Source of the DNA: CAZKTF01 sp964555565
Lineage (GTDB): Bacteria > Planctomycetota > JAJSAM01 > JAKLKS01
Assembly (NCBI GenBank): GCA_964555565.1
Contig: CAZKTF010000089.1
Location: forward strand, 1 to 13,761
Reading direction: 5' to 3'
DNA length: 13,761 nt
The position numbers and the translations under genes were made by a program. Positions within the stretch are counted from its first letter, which is position 1, and each line of letters begins with the position of its first letter. Of the stretch, positions 1 through 7,900 are shown piece by piece. The notes under the pieces are model-generated. The model had not been told where the DNA came from. It did not search any database and saw nothing but the letters and a program-made list of their open reading frames with translations.

Positions 1-3
1 CAT
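1..3 (-). CDS. Start codon of a further minus-strand gene cut by the left edge
   Basis: The first three bases read as an ATG on the minus strand. A purine-rich Shine-Dalgarno stretch (AGGAGAGGG, positions 9-17) precedes it at suitable spacing. The upstream gene on this strand ends at 55, so the gap would be 51 nt, which suggests a minus-strand operon with the transglutaminase-like protein. Nothing of the product is visible, so no function can be proposed. The call rests only on the start codon plus ribosome binding site. Confidence 0.42.
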
Positions 4-8
4 GGGAT

Positions 9-17
9 CCCTCTCCT
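9..17 (-). promoter_or_regulatory. Ribosome binding site for the gene starting at the left edge
   Basis: On the minus strand the bases read AGGAGAGGG, a strong anti-SD match. It lies five bases (4-8) upstream of the ATG at positions 3-1; measured from its AGGAG core (13-17) the gap is nine bases. It is the main reason to think a gene begins at the window edge. Confidence 0.45.
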
Positions 18-54
18 GGTACGGCCGACCCTTCGCCCTTCGCCGGCTCCCCGG

Positions 55-3000
55 CTACTTCTTGTCGCCCTCGCCGGCCGGTGCCGCCGGCGCCGGCACG
101 GCCGCCGCGCCGCCGTCCGCCGGCGCGGCGGTGCGCTCGAGCACGAGCTTCTCCGAGGAGGAGGAGTTGGCCGTGCTCACCATCTCGCGGAACTTCCCGT
201 ACTGCTCCTTCGTGATCCGGTTCGTGTCCAGGCGCACCGTGCGCTCCACGACCACCTTCCCGCCCTCCTCCTTCACCGTCACGAGGAAGGCGCCGATGGG
301 GGACTCCACGGAGCGGCCGGCCGGGAGCTTCGCGACCTTCCAGCCCTCGGGCGGGGTGAACACCCACTTCGCGGTGAACAGGAGCGGGTTGATGAACACG
401 AGGTCGTGCTCCCGCTCCTTGAGGCTCGCGAGCATGCCGAGCTGTCCCGCGAAGTCCATGGTGCTCTTCATCGGCACGGACATCCTGTTCCCCTCGACCT
501 TGCCGAGGCGCGCGGCCTGGAAGTCCACGCCGATGTCCACGACGGGGGAGGTGATGTCCTTCAGGTTCGGGAAGGAGGTCTCGCCCAGCGTGAACTCGCC
601 GAAGGCGGCGCCCAGCATCTTCTTCAGCTCCTCGGGCCGCTTCCCCTCGACGGAGAACCCCGCGCGGGCCTGGACCGCCAGGTCGCCCACGTAGTGGAAC
701 TTCCCGGCCACCGCGGCCGCGCCGTCCTCCTTCAGCGTGACTGCGAACTCCTGGCCCAGGGACAGCTCCTCGGGGCGGTTCCAGGGGATCTGGACGATCT
801 CCCCGCCCTCGGGCCGCACGAGGAGGACCTTGGCCCCGCGGTCCATCGACGGGACGCTGTCCATCGAGTTGTACTGCGCGGTCCCGTCGAGGAACATCGC
901 CTTCCCCTTGCCGTCCACGTCCGGGACGTAGGCGATGCAGTGGTTGAAGTGGCCGACCTGGGCGAGGGTCATGTCCTGGTCGATGCGCCCGATCTGCTGC
1001 GCCATGATGAGGACGGGGAAGGCCTCGATCCCGACCTCCTGGAGCATCGTCTTGATGAGGATCGCCTTGTCCTTGCAGTCGCCCCAGGCGCGCTCGAAGA
1101 TCTGCTCCGCGGTGTAGGGCTTGTAGCCGTGCACCCCGAACTCCCAGGCCTGGTACTGGATGTCGGTGACGACGAAGTTGTAGATGGCCCGGACCTTGTC
1201 CTCGCGCGTCGCGGCGTCCTTCGTCAGCTCCGCCACCTTGGCCTTCATCTTGTCGTTGGCGATGAACTGCCTCTTGATGAGGTTCCACCACCAGGTGGAG
1301 AAGGCGTTCCAGTCCTTGAAGGAGGAGACCTCCACCAGGGGCTGGGACTCCTCCCAGGACGGCATGAGCGGCTCCATCCGGACCTTGGGGCGGTCGCGCA
1401 GGCGCCAGGCGTAGAGCTTCGTCTTGCCCTCGTCCTGGATCGAGACGGGATCGGCCGCGCCCTCGGGCATGTTCCGCGTGTGGAACTGGAACTCCCGCGC
1501 GGCCGGGGTGAGGAGGACGTACTCGGCCCGCTTCACCGGCACCCGGTCGGCGAACATCTGCCGGTCGCCGAAGTAGTCCCCGAAGAAGGACTGCTTCAGC
1601 TCGTCCACGCGGTGCTGGACCTCGAAGGCGTCCCCGGGCTTGAGCTGCGGCCACCGGACCCAGGACTGTCCGCCCTGGACCTGCGCCTCCTCGACGGTCC
1701 CGTCCTTCCGCCAGACCCGCGCCGTGCGCCACTCGAAGGCCTGCTCCTCCGCCCAGAAGGAGCCCGCGCGGTAGGAGGGGTTCTGCTTGGCGCCCATGTT
1801 GTTGAGGATCTTCACGACCTTCTGCGTGAACACGTTGCTCGTGCCGTCGGGGTTCACCCGGGTGACGGTCTTGTCGAGGACGACCATGAAGGGGTCGTTC
1901 TCCTTGTTCGCGTCCTCGAGCCCGCGCACCCCGGCAAGGAGCGCGCCCGTGTCCTCGACGTAGGGGAGCTCGAAGGGCCGGAGCGAGGGGTCGAGCCACT
2001 CCACGTACCGCTTGAGGACGGTGTTCTTCGGGTTGACGCGGAGGGCCTCCTTCCACTTCGCCACCGCGTCGCCCTTCTTCTCCAGCCGGGCGAGGATCCG
2101 CCCGTGGACGCGCAGGAGGTTCTCGTCCTCCGGCGATACCTCCAGGCCCCCGGCGGCCGTGGCGGCCGCCTCGGGAAGCCTCGCCAGCCCCTCGAGGAAC
2201 TCCGCCTTGCGGCGGGCGGCGTCGAGGTCGAAGGGGTTCAGGCGCAGCCGCTCGTCGAACACGCCCACGGCGTCGTCGGCGAGCCCCTCCTGGACGAGGA
2301 CGCTGGCGAGCCGGTCGCGCGCACCGGCGTCCTCGAGGTCCGCGGTGAGGCTCTTCCGGTAGGTGTCGCGCGCGGCCTGGAGGAGCCCCTCCCGGCCGGC
2401 CTTGTCCGCGACGGCGTGCAGGAACCGGGTGCGCGTGGCGAACTCGGGGCGCGCGAGGACGTCGCGCAGGACCAGCTCCGCCTCGGTCGCGAAGCCCCGG
2501 CGATCGACGATCCGCGCGAGGAGGAGCCACGCCTCCAGGTAGTGCTCGTTGGCGGCCAGGGCCTTGCGGCACATCTCCTCGGCGCGCGGGAGGTTCCGGA
2601 GGGAGTCGGTGTAGTAGACCGCGAGCGCCTGGTAGGCCTCGGCGTAGCCCGGGTCGAGCTTCAGCGCCTTCTCGCGCCCGCGCCGCTGGTCGTTCTCGAG
2701 CTTCTCCACGTCCATGTCGATGGGCCGGGTGGCCGCCTCGGCGGCGTGCATCACGTAGACCGGGTCCTCGGGCCTGAGTTTCGCGGCGCGGTCCAGGAAC
2801 TTCCGGTCCGTCATCTCCGACTTCATGTCGTCGTACTGCCGCGCGCGGTGGAGCAGCCCGAGCCAGAAGTAGGCCCGCGCGTCGGCGGAGCCGTCCTCGG
2901 AGGTCTTCCCGAGCGGGGCCGCGTCCGCCAGCGCGTCGAGCGCCCCGCGCACGGCCGGGGCCTTCTCCGCCGCGACGTCGTCCTTCGTCGCCCCGACCGC

Positions 3001-3957
3001 CTCGGCGACCTCGGCGTCGGTGGCCGGGAGTCCCAGGTCGAGGATCGGCTCCCCCTCCGGCGTGGTCGCCCGCATCCGGAAGCCCCAGGCCCCGGTCTCC
3101 TCGGAGACCTTGAGGAGGACCCGGTTCCAGCCCTTGCGGAGCTTCACGCCCACGGTGTCCTGGTCGAAGCCGCCGCGGCGGTGGACGTCGCGCCGGAGCA
3201 TCTCGGTCCCGTTCACCCAGGCGGCGATCCCCTGGTCGGAGGCGAAGCGGAGGGCGACCGTGCGCTCCTCGTCGGCGCGCAGCCAGGTCACCGCGTAGGC
3301 GAGGCACTGGTCGTTCGGGCGAAGCATCGCGTCGAGATCGACCCAGCCGTAGGGGTGCGCGGCGGGGACCCGCCGCCACGCCACCTGCCGCTCCTTGCCG
3401 CGGTAGGACTTCGCGAGGTCGATGAGGACCCCCTTCTCCTCCTCGGGGCCGGACTTCGCCGAGAACCCGCGGCCCTCCTGGTTGTCGAAGGGGCCGAGGA
3501 TCCACCAGGTGGTGACGAGGCCCAGGGACTCGATGGCCTTGCGGCTCTCCTCGACCTTCCCCGAGCGGCGCAGGTAGCCCGCGCGGTTCCAGTCCACCCA
3601 GCCCTTGAGGACGGGGCCCAGCTCCTCGGACTTGAAGCCCCGCAGGAACTCCTCCGTCTCGCGGAAGCCGGAGAGCCGGTTCGTCAGGTCCTCCATCTTC
3701 TCCAGGTAGACCTCGGCCCGGGCCCGGTCGCGGGAGGCGGTCTTCGCGTCCGACTTCGCCGCCTCGCGCACGGACATGGAGAAGGCCTCCTCGAAGGACT
3801 TGAGGGCCTCCTCGTACTTCGCGTGGGCCTCCTCGCGCAGCGCGCGGTCCTCCACCCCGTCGATGGGGGAGGGGGTCTCGTCCGCGCGCGCCCGCGGCGC
3901 GGCCAGCGCCAGCGCGGCGGCGAGGGGGAGGAGGGCGAGGCGCAGGCGGGCGCTCAT
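55..3957 (-). CDS. Exported DUF3857/transglutaminase-like protein with PA14-like and TPR regions
   Basis: The 1300-residue protein starts at an ATG with AGGGAGA on the minus strand at 3964-3970, 6 nt upstream. Residues 1-25 form a signal peptide (short Arg-containing n-region, Leu/Ala core, ARA end), so the product is probably periplasmic or surface-exposed. Residues about 150-305 (starting WWILGPFDN, with a later AAWVNGTEM) resemble a PA14-like beta domain often seen in planctomycete exported proteins. Residues about 355-655 are TPR-like helices. Residues about 690-850 match the DUF3857 region. Residues about 920-1045 are a transglutaminase-like fold with a complete triad: Cys961 (WGDCKDKA), His1006 (FNHC) and Asp1024 (FLDGT). 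The remainder is a beta-rich DUF3858-like region ending in an Ala/Pro-rich tail. The family may be a cysteine protease or transglutaminase; its substrate is unknown. It is divergent from the sigma factor gene and probably leads a minus-strand operon. Confidence 0.93.
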   Translation of the reverse strand: MSARLRLALLPLAAALALAAPRARADETPSPIDGVEDRALREEAHAKYEEALKSFEEAFSMSVREAAKSDAKTASRDRARAEVYLEKMEDLTNRLSGFRETEEFLRGFKSEELGPVLKGWVDWNRAGYLRRSGKVEESRKAIESLGLVTTWWILGPFDNQEGRGFSAKSGPEEEKGVLIDLAKSYRGKERQVAWRRVPAAHPYGWVDLDAMLRPNDQCLAYAVTWLRADEERTVALRFASDQGIAAWVNGTEMLRRDVHRRGGFDQDTVGVKLRKGWNRVLLKVSEETGAWGFRMRATTPEGEPILDLGLPATDAEVAEAVGATKDDVAAEKAPAVRGALDALADAAPLGKTSEDGSADARAYFWLGLLHRARQYDDMKSEMTDRKFLDRAAKLRPEDPVYVMHAAEAATRPIDMDVEKLENDQRRGREKALKLDPGYAEAYQALAVYYTDSLRNLPRAEEMCRKALAANEHYLEAWLLLARIVDRRGFATEAELVLRDVLARPEFATRTRFLHAVADKAGREGLLQAARDTYRKSLTADLEDAGARDRLASVLVQEGLADDAVGVFDERLRLNPFDLDAARRKAEFLEGLARLPEAAATAAGGLEVSPEDENLLRVHGRILARLEKKGDAVAKWKEALRVNPKNTVLKRYVEWLDPSLRPFELPYVEDTGALLAGVRGLEDANKENDPFMVVLDKTVTRVNPDGTSNVFTQKVVKILNNMGAKQNPSYRAGSFWAEEQAFEWRTARVWRKDGTVEEAQVQGGQSWVRWPQLKPGDAFEVQHRVDELKQSFFGDYFGDRQMFADRVPVKRAEYVLLTPAAREFQFHTRNMPEGAADPVSIQDEGKTKLYAWRLRDRPKVRMEPLMPSWEESQPLVEVSSFKDWNAFSTWWWNLIKRQFIANDKMKAKVAELTKDAATREDKVRAIYNFVVTDIQYQAWEFGVHGYKPYTAEQIFERAWGDCKDKAILIKTMLQEVGIEAFPVLIMAQQIGRIDQDMTLAQVGHFNHCIAYVPDVDGKGKAMFLDGTAQYNSMDSVPSMDRGAKVLLVRPEGGEIVQIPWNRPEELSLGQEFAVTLKEDGAAAVAGKFHYVGDLAVQARAGFSVEGKRPEELKKMLGAAFGEFTLGETSFPNLKDITSPVVDIGVDFQAARLGKVEGNRMSVPMKSTMDFAGQLGMLASLKEREHDLVFINPLLFTAKWVFTPPEGWKVAKLPAGRSVESPIGAFLVTVKEEGGKVVVERTVRLDTNRITKEQYGKFREMVSTANSSSSEKLVLERTAAPADGGAAAVPAPAAPAGEGDKK

Positions 3958-4001
3958 GGGGAGTCTCCCTGTGTTCTCGAGACGTGGTGGAGAAGCACCG
4001 G

Positions 4002-4007
4002 AGTATA
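4002..4007 (-). promoter_or_regulatory. Possible -10 element for the transglutaminase-like gene
   Basis: On the minus strand these bases read TATACT, inside the palindrome GTATATAC, the only AT-rich island in the region. It lies about 45 nt before the ATG. No good -35 is found at 16-18 nt; the best candidate, TGGACG on the minus strand (4022-4027), is only 14 nt away. An activator or alternative sigma factor may be needed, or the match may be chance. Confidence 0.3.
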
Positions 4008-4055
4008 TACGCCTGCGAGGGCGTCCACCCCCCCGTAAAGGCGATCGCTCGCCCG

Positions 4056-4120
4056 GGGGTCAGACCTTGGGCGCCCATAGGGTGGCGCAGCACGTCACGC
4101 GAGGCGCCCGGGGTCTGACC
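4056..4120. repeat. REP-like palindromic hairpin element, copy 1
   Basis: Left arm GGTCAGACC (4058-4066) and GGGCGCC (4069-4075) pair with GGCGCCC (4103-4109) and GGTCTGACC (4112-4120). The two 2-nt gaps (TT against GG) would form G-U wobbles in RNA, giving an 18-bp stem. The loop holds a second small stem around an AGC loop. The same element recurs at 13376-13440; over 4056-4130 versus 13376-13450, 73 of 75 bases are identical. The GGGGTCAGACC start is reminiscent of REP/RAYT-associated repeats, as far as I recall; no transposase is in the window. No T-tract follows, so it is not an obvious terminator. Confidence 0.85.
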
Positions 4121-4130
4121 TCTCGGGGAG

Positions 4131-4200
4131 CCTCACCACGCACGCGGTCCCGCCCCTCGGCGCCCCGCCCTGGTTCCACTTCGGGTACGCCGTCACCCAC
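4131..4200. repeat. Diverged tail of the repeat, shared with the transporter upstream region
   Basis: The 70 nt after the conserved hairpin block align without gaps to 13451-13520 with 53 identities (76%), ending in the shared string CTCACCCAC/GTCACCCAC. At the second site this tail ends only 7 nt before the transporter start codon. The sharp drop from 97% identity in the hairpin to 76% here shows that the two parts have different histories or constraints. Confidence 0.65.
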
Positions 4201-4201
4201 C

Positions 4202-4224
4202 CGCGAGGCGCCCGGGGTCTGGCC
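4202..4224. repeat. Extra right half of the REP-like element
   Basis: These 23 bases match the right arm of copy 1 (4098-4120) at 22 of 23 positions, offset by exactly 104 nt. The single change (A to G at 4222) falls in the GGTCTGACC arm. There is no matching left arm close by, so it could pair with the left arm of copy 1 as an alternative partner, or be the remnant of another element. Confidence 0.75.
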
Positions 4225-4266
4225 GTTTCGAATGCTTTGGTGCAGCCCACCGCGTCCCCGGTTGCC

Positions 4267-4272
4267 TAGAAT
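4267..4272 (+). promoter_or_regulatory. Possible -10 element for the sigma factor gene
   Basis: TAGAAT differs from the sigma-70 consensus at one base and lies 29 nt before the ATG, at a plausible distance for a short leader. No convincing -35 is present 16-18 nt upstream. ECF genes are often autoregulated, but I cannot recognise an ECF-type promoter here. Confidence 0.33.
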
Positions 4273-4301
4273 CCGGCATTCCTCTCCTCGGAGGGACCGT
4301 C

Positions 4302-4925
4302 ATGGAGTCCGGCAACGGGCACGGCCTCACGGACGAGGCGCTGATCCGGAAGGTCCGTGACGAGAAGGACGAGCGGGCGTTCGAGACGCTCTTCGAGCGC
4401 CACGCGGCGGACCTGGCAGCCCGGATCCGTCATGTCCTCCCCCCGGCCGTGCGGCGGAGAGTCTCGGTCTCCGACGTCCTCCAGGAGGCCCGCATCACCG
4501 CCTTCGCCCGCTGCCCCATGTTCGAGTTCCGCGTCGAGGGCGGACCGCGGAGGTGGCTCCTCCGGATCGCCGAGATGAAGGCGCGGGCGGCCTTCCGGCG
4601 CCACGCCGGAACCGCGAAGCGGGCCACGGGGCGCGAGGTGCCGCACGGTGGGCGCCGCAACACCTCGAGCTTCACCGCCCTCGGTCCATCGCCGAGCGAG
4701 ACGGCCTCGACGCGGGAACAACGCGACGCGGCGCTGCGCGCTCTGGACGCGCTTCCCCCGGACTATCGCGAGGTGCTCCGCCTCACCCGGATGGAGGGCC
4801 TCTCGCTCGCGGAGGCCTCGGTGCGGATGGGCAGGACGCGGGAGGCGGTGAAGAAGCTCTCCGGGCGGGCGATGGTCTCCTTCACCGCCGTCTACGAGGC
4901 GCAGAACGGCCGGCGTCGTGAGTGA
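4302..4925 (+). CDS. ECF-type sigma-70 family RNA polymerase sigma factor
   Basis: The 207-residue protein starts at an ATG 6 nt after GGAGGG (4290-4295). Residues about 10-100 match sigma region 2, with the helix around S55-V-S-D-V-L-Q-E62 and the promoter-melting part (WLLRIAEMKARAAFRR, 85-100). A basic, Ser/Thr-rich linker covers 100-143. Residues about 145-195 match sigma region 4: LPPDYREVL, then the helix-turn-helix SLAEASVRMGRTREAVKKLSGRA. The normal DAED-type acidic start of region 2.2 is S-V-S-D here. No anti-sigma factor gene is adjacent; instead the kinase gene overlaps the last 8 nt, suggesting translational coupling and control by phosphorylation. Planctomycetes carry many ECF groups linked to kinases, and this looks like one of them. 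The regulon cannot be told from the sequence. Confidence 0.92.
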   Translation: MESGNGHGLTDEALIRKVRDEKDERAFETLFERHAADLAARIRHVLPPAVRRRVSVSDVLQEARITAFARCPMFEFRVEGGPRRWLLRIAEMKARAAFRRHAGTAKRATGREVPHGGRRNTSSFTALGPSPSETASTREQRDAALRALDALPPDYREVLRLTRMEGLSLAEASVRMGRTREAVKKLSGRAMVSFTAVYEAQNGRRRE

Positions 4926-7900
4926 CGACGAGAGGATCGCCGAGATCCTCGCGGACTGGTACGACCTGCGGGACCGGGGGGTCGCGCAGGAGCCCGAGCA
5001 GGTCGTGCGGGCGCATCCCGAACACGCCGATGCCCTCCTCGCGCACTTCGCGGCGCAGGCGGTGTTCGACCGGATCGTCGATCCCCTTCCGGGGCTCGAG
5101 GTGCCCGCGGAGAGCACCGTCGGCGAGTTCCGCGTCCTCCGCGAGATCGGCCGGGGCGGCATGGGCGTGGTCTACGAGGCCGAGCAGACCCCCATGGCCC
5201 GGCGCGTGGCGTTGAAAGTGCTCTACCCGACGGTCACGAGCAGCCCCCGCGCGGTCGCTCGCTTCCAGCGCGAGGCCCGGGCTGCGGGGCGGCTCCACCA
5301 CACGAACATCGTCCCCGTCTACTCGATGGGCGAGGACCGCGGCGTGTGGTTCTACGCAATGGAGCTCGTCCCGGGCCGTCCGCTCGACCAGGTCGTAGAG
5401 GACCTGCGGCGCCTGCGCGGCACGCCGCGGGAGAGGACGCCCGCCACGCCGACGACCAGCGGGTTCGGGACCGACTCGGGAAGCCGCGAGTACTACGAGC
5501 GCATCGCGCGCACCTTCGCCGGAGTGGCCGAGGGTCTCGAGTCGGCGCATCAGGCGGGTGTCGTCCACCGGGATATCAAGCCCTCGAACCTCATTCTCGA
5601 TGCCGACGGCACGCTGCGGATCACGGACTTCGGGCTCGCGCGCGTCGAGGGCGAGGGCGCGACGATGACGCTGACGGGCGATGTCGTCGGGACGCCCGCC
5701 TACATGAGCCCCGAGCAGGCGGGCGGATCCGAGGGCGGCGTCGATGCGCGCACCGACGTGTACTCCCTCGGCGCGACGCTCTACGAGGTGCTGACGCTGC
5801 GCCCGCCCTTCCGCGGCGGCTCGCCGCAGGAGATCTGCGCGAAGATCGCCAGGGAGGATCCCGTCTCCCCGCTCCGCTACGATACCCGGATCCCGCGCGA
5901 CCTCGAGACCGTCGTCCAGAAGGCGATGGAGAGAGAGCGCGACCGCCGCTATCGCAGCGCGGGCGACATGGCACGGGACCTGCGCCTCTTCGCCGAGGGC
6001 GCGGCGATCCACGCGCGGCACATCGGGCCGCTTGGCAGGGCGTGGCGTAGGGCCAGGCGTCACAAGGCCATGTCGTCCATGGCGGCCGGAGTCGCCGCAC
6101 TCGCGATCGTCACCTCCGTACTCGCCGTAGACGCCGCCCGCGAGTCGGCCGCCCGCAGGGAACTCCGCTACGCGCAGCTCTGCGTGGCGGCGCAGGAATC
6201 GCTCGCGCGCGGGATCGGGAGCGAAACGACCGGCTGCATCGAAGTCACGGCGCCTGACCTCCGCCAGGCCCATGCCTTCTTCGCCAGAGCCATTGATCTC
6301 GAGCCGGCGCGGCCCGACGCCTACTTTGCGCGCTCTCTCTGCGCCGGCTCCCCTATCAAGGAGCGGCTGGACGACCTCGACGCGGCACGGGCACGGGGAC
6401 TCGGCGAACGCGCGTACCGGCTCGGCCGCTCCTTCGTATTCCACGTGTTCCGGAAGTCGGGGCCGAGGGACGCGGAGGAAGGCGCCGCCCTGGCGGTCAC
6501 AGGACTGGAGAGCGCGTCCGACGCCTACCTCAGGGGGCAGCTTCTCCTCATCCGGGGACAGCGGCGCGCGGCCATCGAAGCGCTCGGCGCCTCGCTTCGC
6601 GGCCCGCGGGCCGGCGGTTTCCGGTTCCAGGCCCACTTCCTCCGCGCTCAGGCGCGCGAGGGGGACGGCGAGCTCGGGGGAGCCATCGAGGACCTCGAGG
6701 CGGTCCGCGAGGCCGGCGACTCTGGGCCGACCGTGCGCGTCAAGATCGCCTCGCTCTGGCGCCGTTCGGGGATTCGGGACCGTGCGGAGTCGGTGTTTGC
6801 GGAGACGTTGTCCGACGTTCGCCACAGGAACACCGTCGAGGGATGGCAGGAGATGGCAGCCGCATGCCGGATCTGCCGGGAGTCCGCCTGGGCCGTCCAG
6901 GTCACCGAGGAGGCGTGCGCCGCCCACGGCGACTCGCCGGCCCTCCTGCGGGAACGGGAGCGTGCGCTCGCGGCCGCGAACCGGCATGAGGAGGCCCTCG
7001 CGGTGGTCAAGATGGCGCGGTCCCTCGCTCCGGGCGACCTCGTGCTCCTCGAGGACTTCGGCGATCTCCTGCTCGACGACGGCAAGCCGGAGGACGCGCT
7101 CCGCGCCTTCGGCGAGGCGCTGCGTCTCGATCCGCGTTCCTACAACGCGCTCTGGGGTCGCGGCCGGGCGCTCGAGGCCCTCGGGAAGGGCGACGACGCT
7201 CTCGCGGCCTACCGCACCGCGGTCGATGCGAACCCCGAGCTCGCTGTGAGTCACAACCACCTCGGATGCTACCTGTTCGACCATCGAAACGATGCCACGG
7301 CCGCGGAGGCGGCGTTCCGCGAGGCCATCCGAATCGAGCCTGACTTCGACAAAGCGTACTACAACCTGGGGACCGCGCTCTCCAGCAAGGGCGAACTCGA
7401 CGGCGCGAGCGACGCCTACCGCGAGGCGATCCGTCTGAATGGGACCTTCCCGGAGGTGCACAACAACCTCGGGATGATGCTCATTTCCAAGAGCGAGGTC
7501 GAGGGCGCCATCGCCGAGTTCCACAAGGCAATCCTCCTCAGACCGGAGTACGCGCTTGCCCACTACAACCTCGGCGTGGCATTCCAGGAGAAGGTGGACA
7601 TCGACGCGGCGATGGGCTCGTACCGAGACGCTATCCGGTTTGGATTCGGCCGCGCGGACGCGCACGTCAACCTGGGGTTCCTGCTCGAGCGTGAGGGCAA
7701 CCTCGATGATGCACTGGCTGCCTATCAGGAGGCGGTCCGGATTGACCCGCGCCATGCGAAGGCGCAGAACAACCTCGGAAGCCTCTTGCGGGCGAAGAAG
7801 GATCTCGGCGGCGCGAGCACCGCCTTCCGCGCGGCAATCCGGCTGAATGGGACCTATGCGGAGCCGCACAACAATCTCGGGATTGTGCTCACGTCCGAGG

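Larger units (their letters stand above)
3958..4301. other. Divergent intergenic region (344 nt)
   Basis: No credible gene is seen here. The region separates the start of the minus-strand transglutaminase gene from the start of the plus-strand sigma factor gene, so it should contain two outward promoters. It holds an AT-rich island at 4003-4010 in a very GC-rich background, a REP-like hairpin (4056-4120), a 76% conserved tail (4131-4200) that resembles the DNA upstream of the transporter at the right edge, and a second right half of the hairpin (4202-4224). Confidence 0.85.

Noticed and set aside
42..55. Terminator after the transglutaminase-like gene
   Set aside because: GCCGG/CCGGC gives only a 5-bp stem overlapping the stop codon and lacks a T-tract; a following gene start suggests an operon instead.
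406..4038. 1210-codon open frame on the plus strand
   Set aside because: It lies wholly antisense to the transglutaminase-like gene, has low-complexity His/Leu/Gly/Asp/Val-rich composition and no recognisable domain. It is an artefact of high GC3 on the real strand.
4056..4120. Rho-independent terminator
   Set aside because: The hairpin has no U-tract and sits between two divergent gene starts, so there is no transcript end to serve at this site.
4266..5162. 298-codon minus-strand open frame over the sigma gene
   Set aside because: It overlaps the sigma gene and the kinase start antisense, with Arg/Ser-rich composition and no motif.
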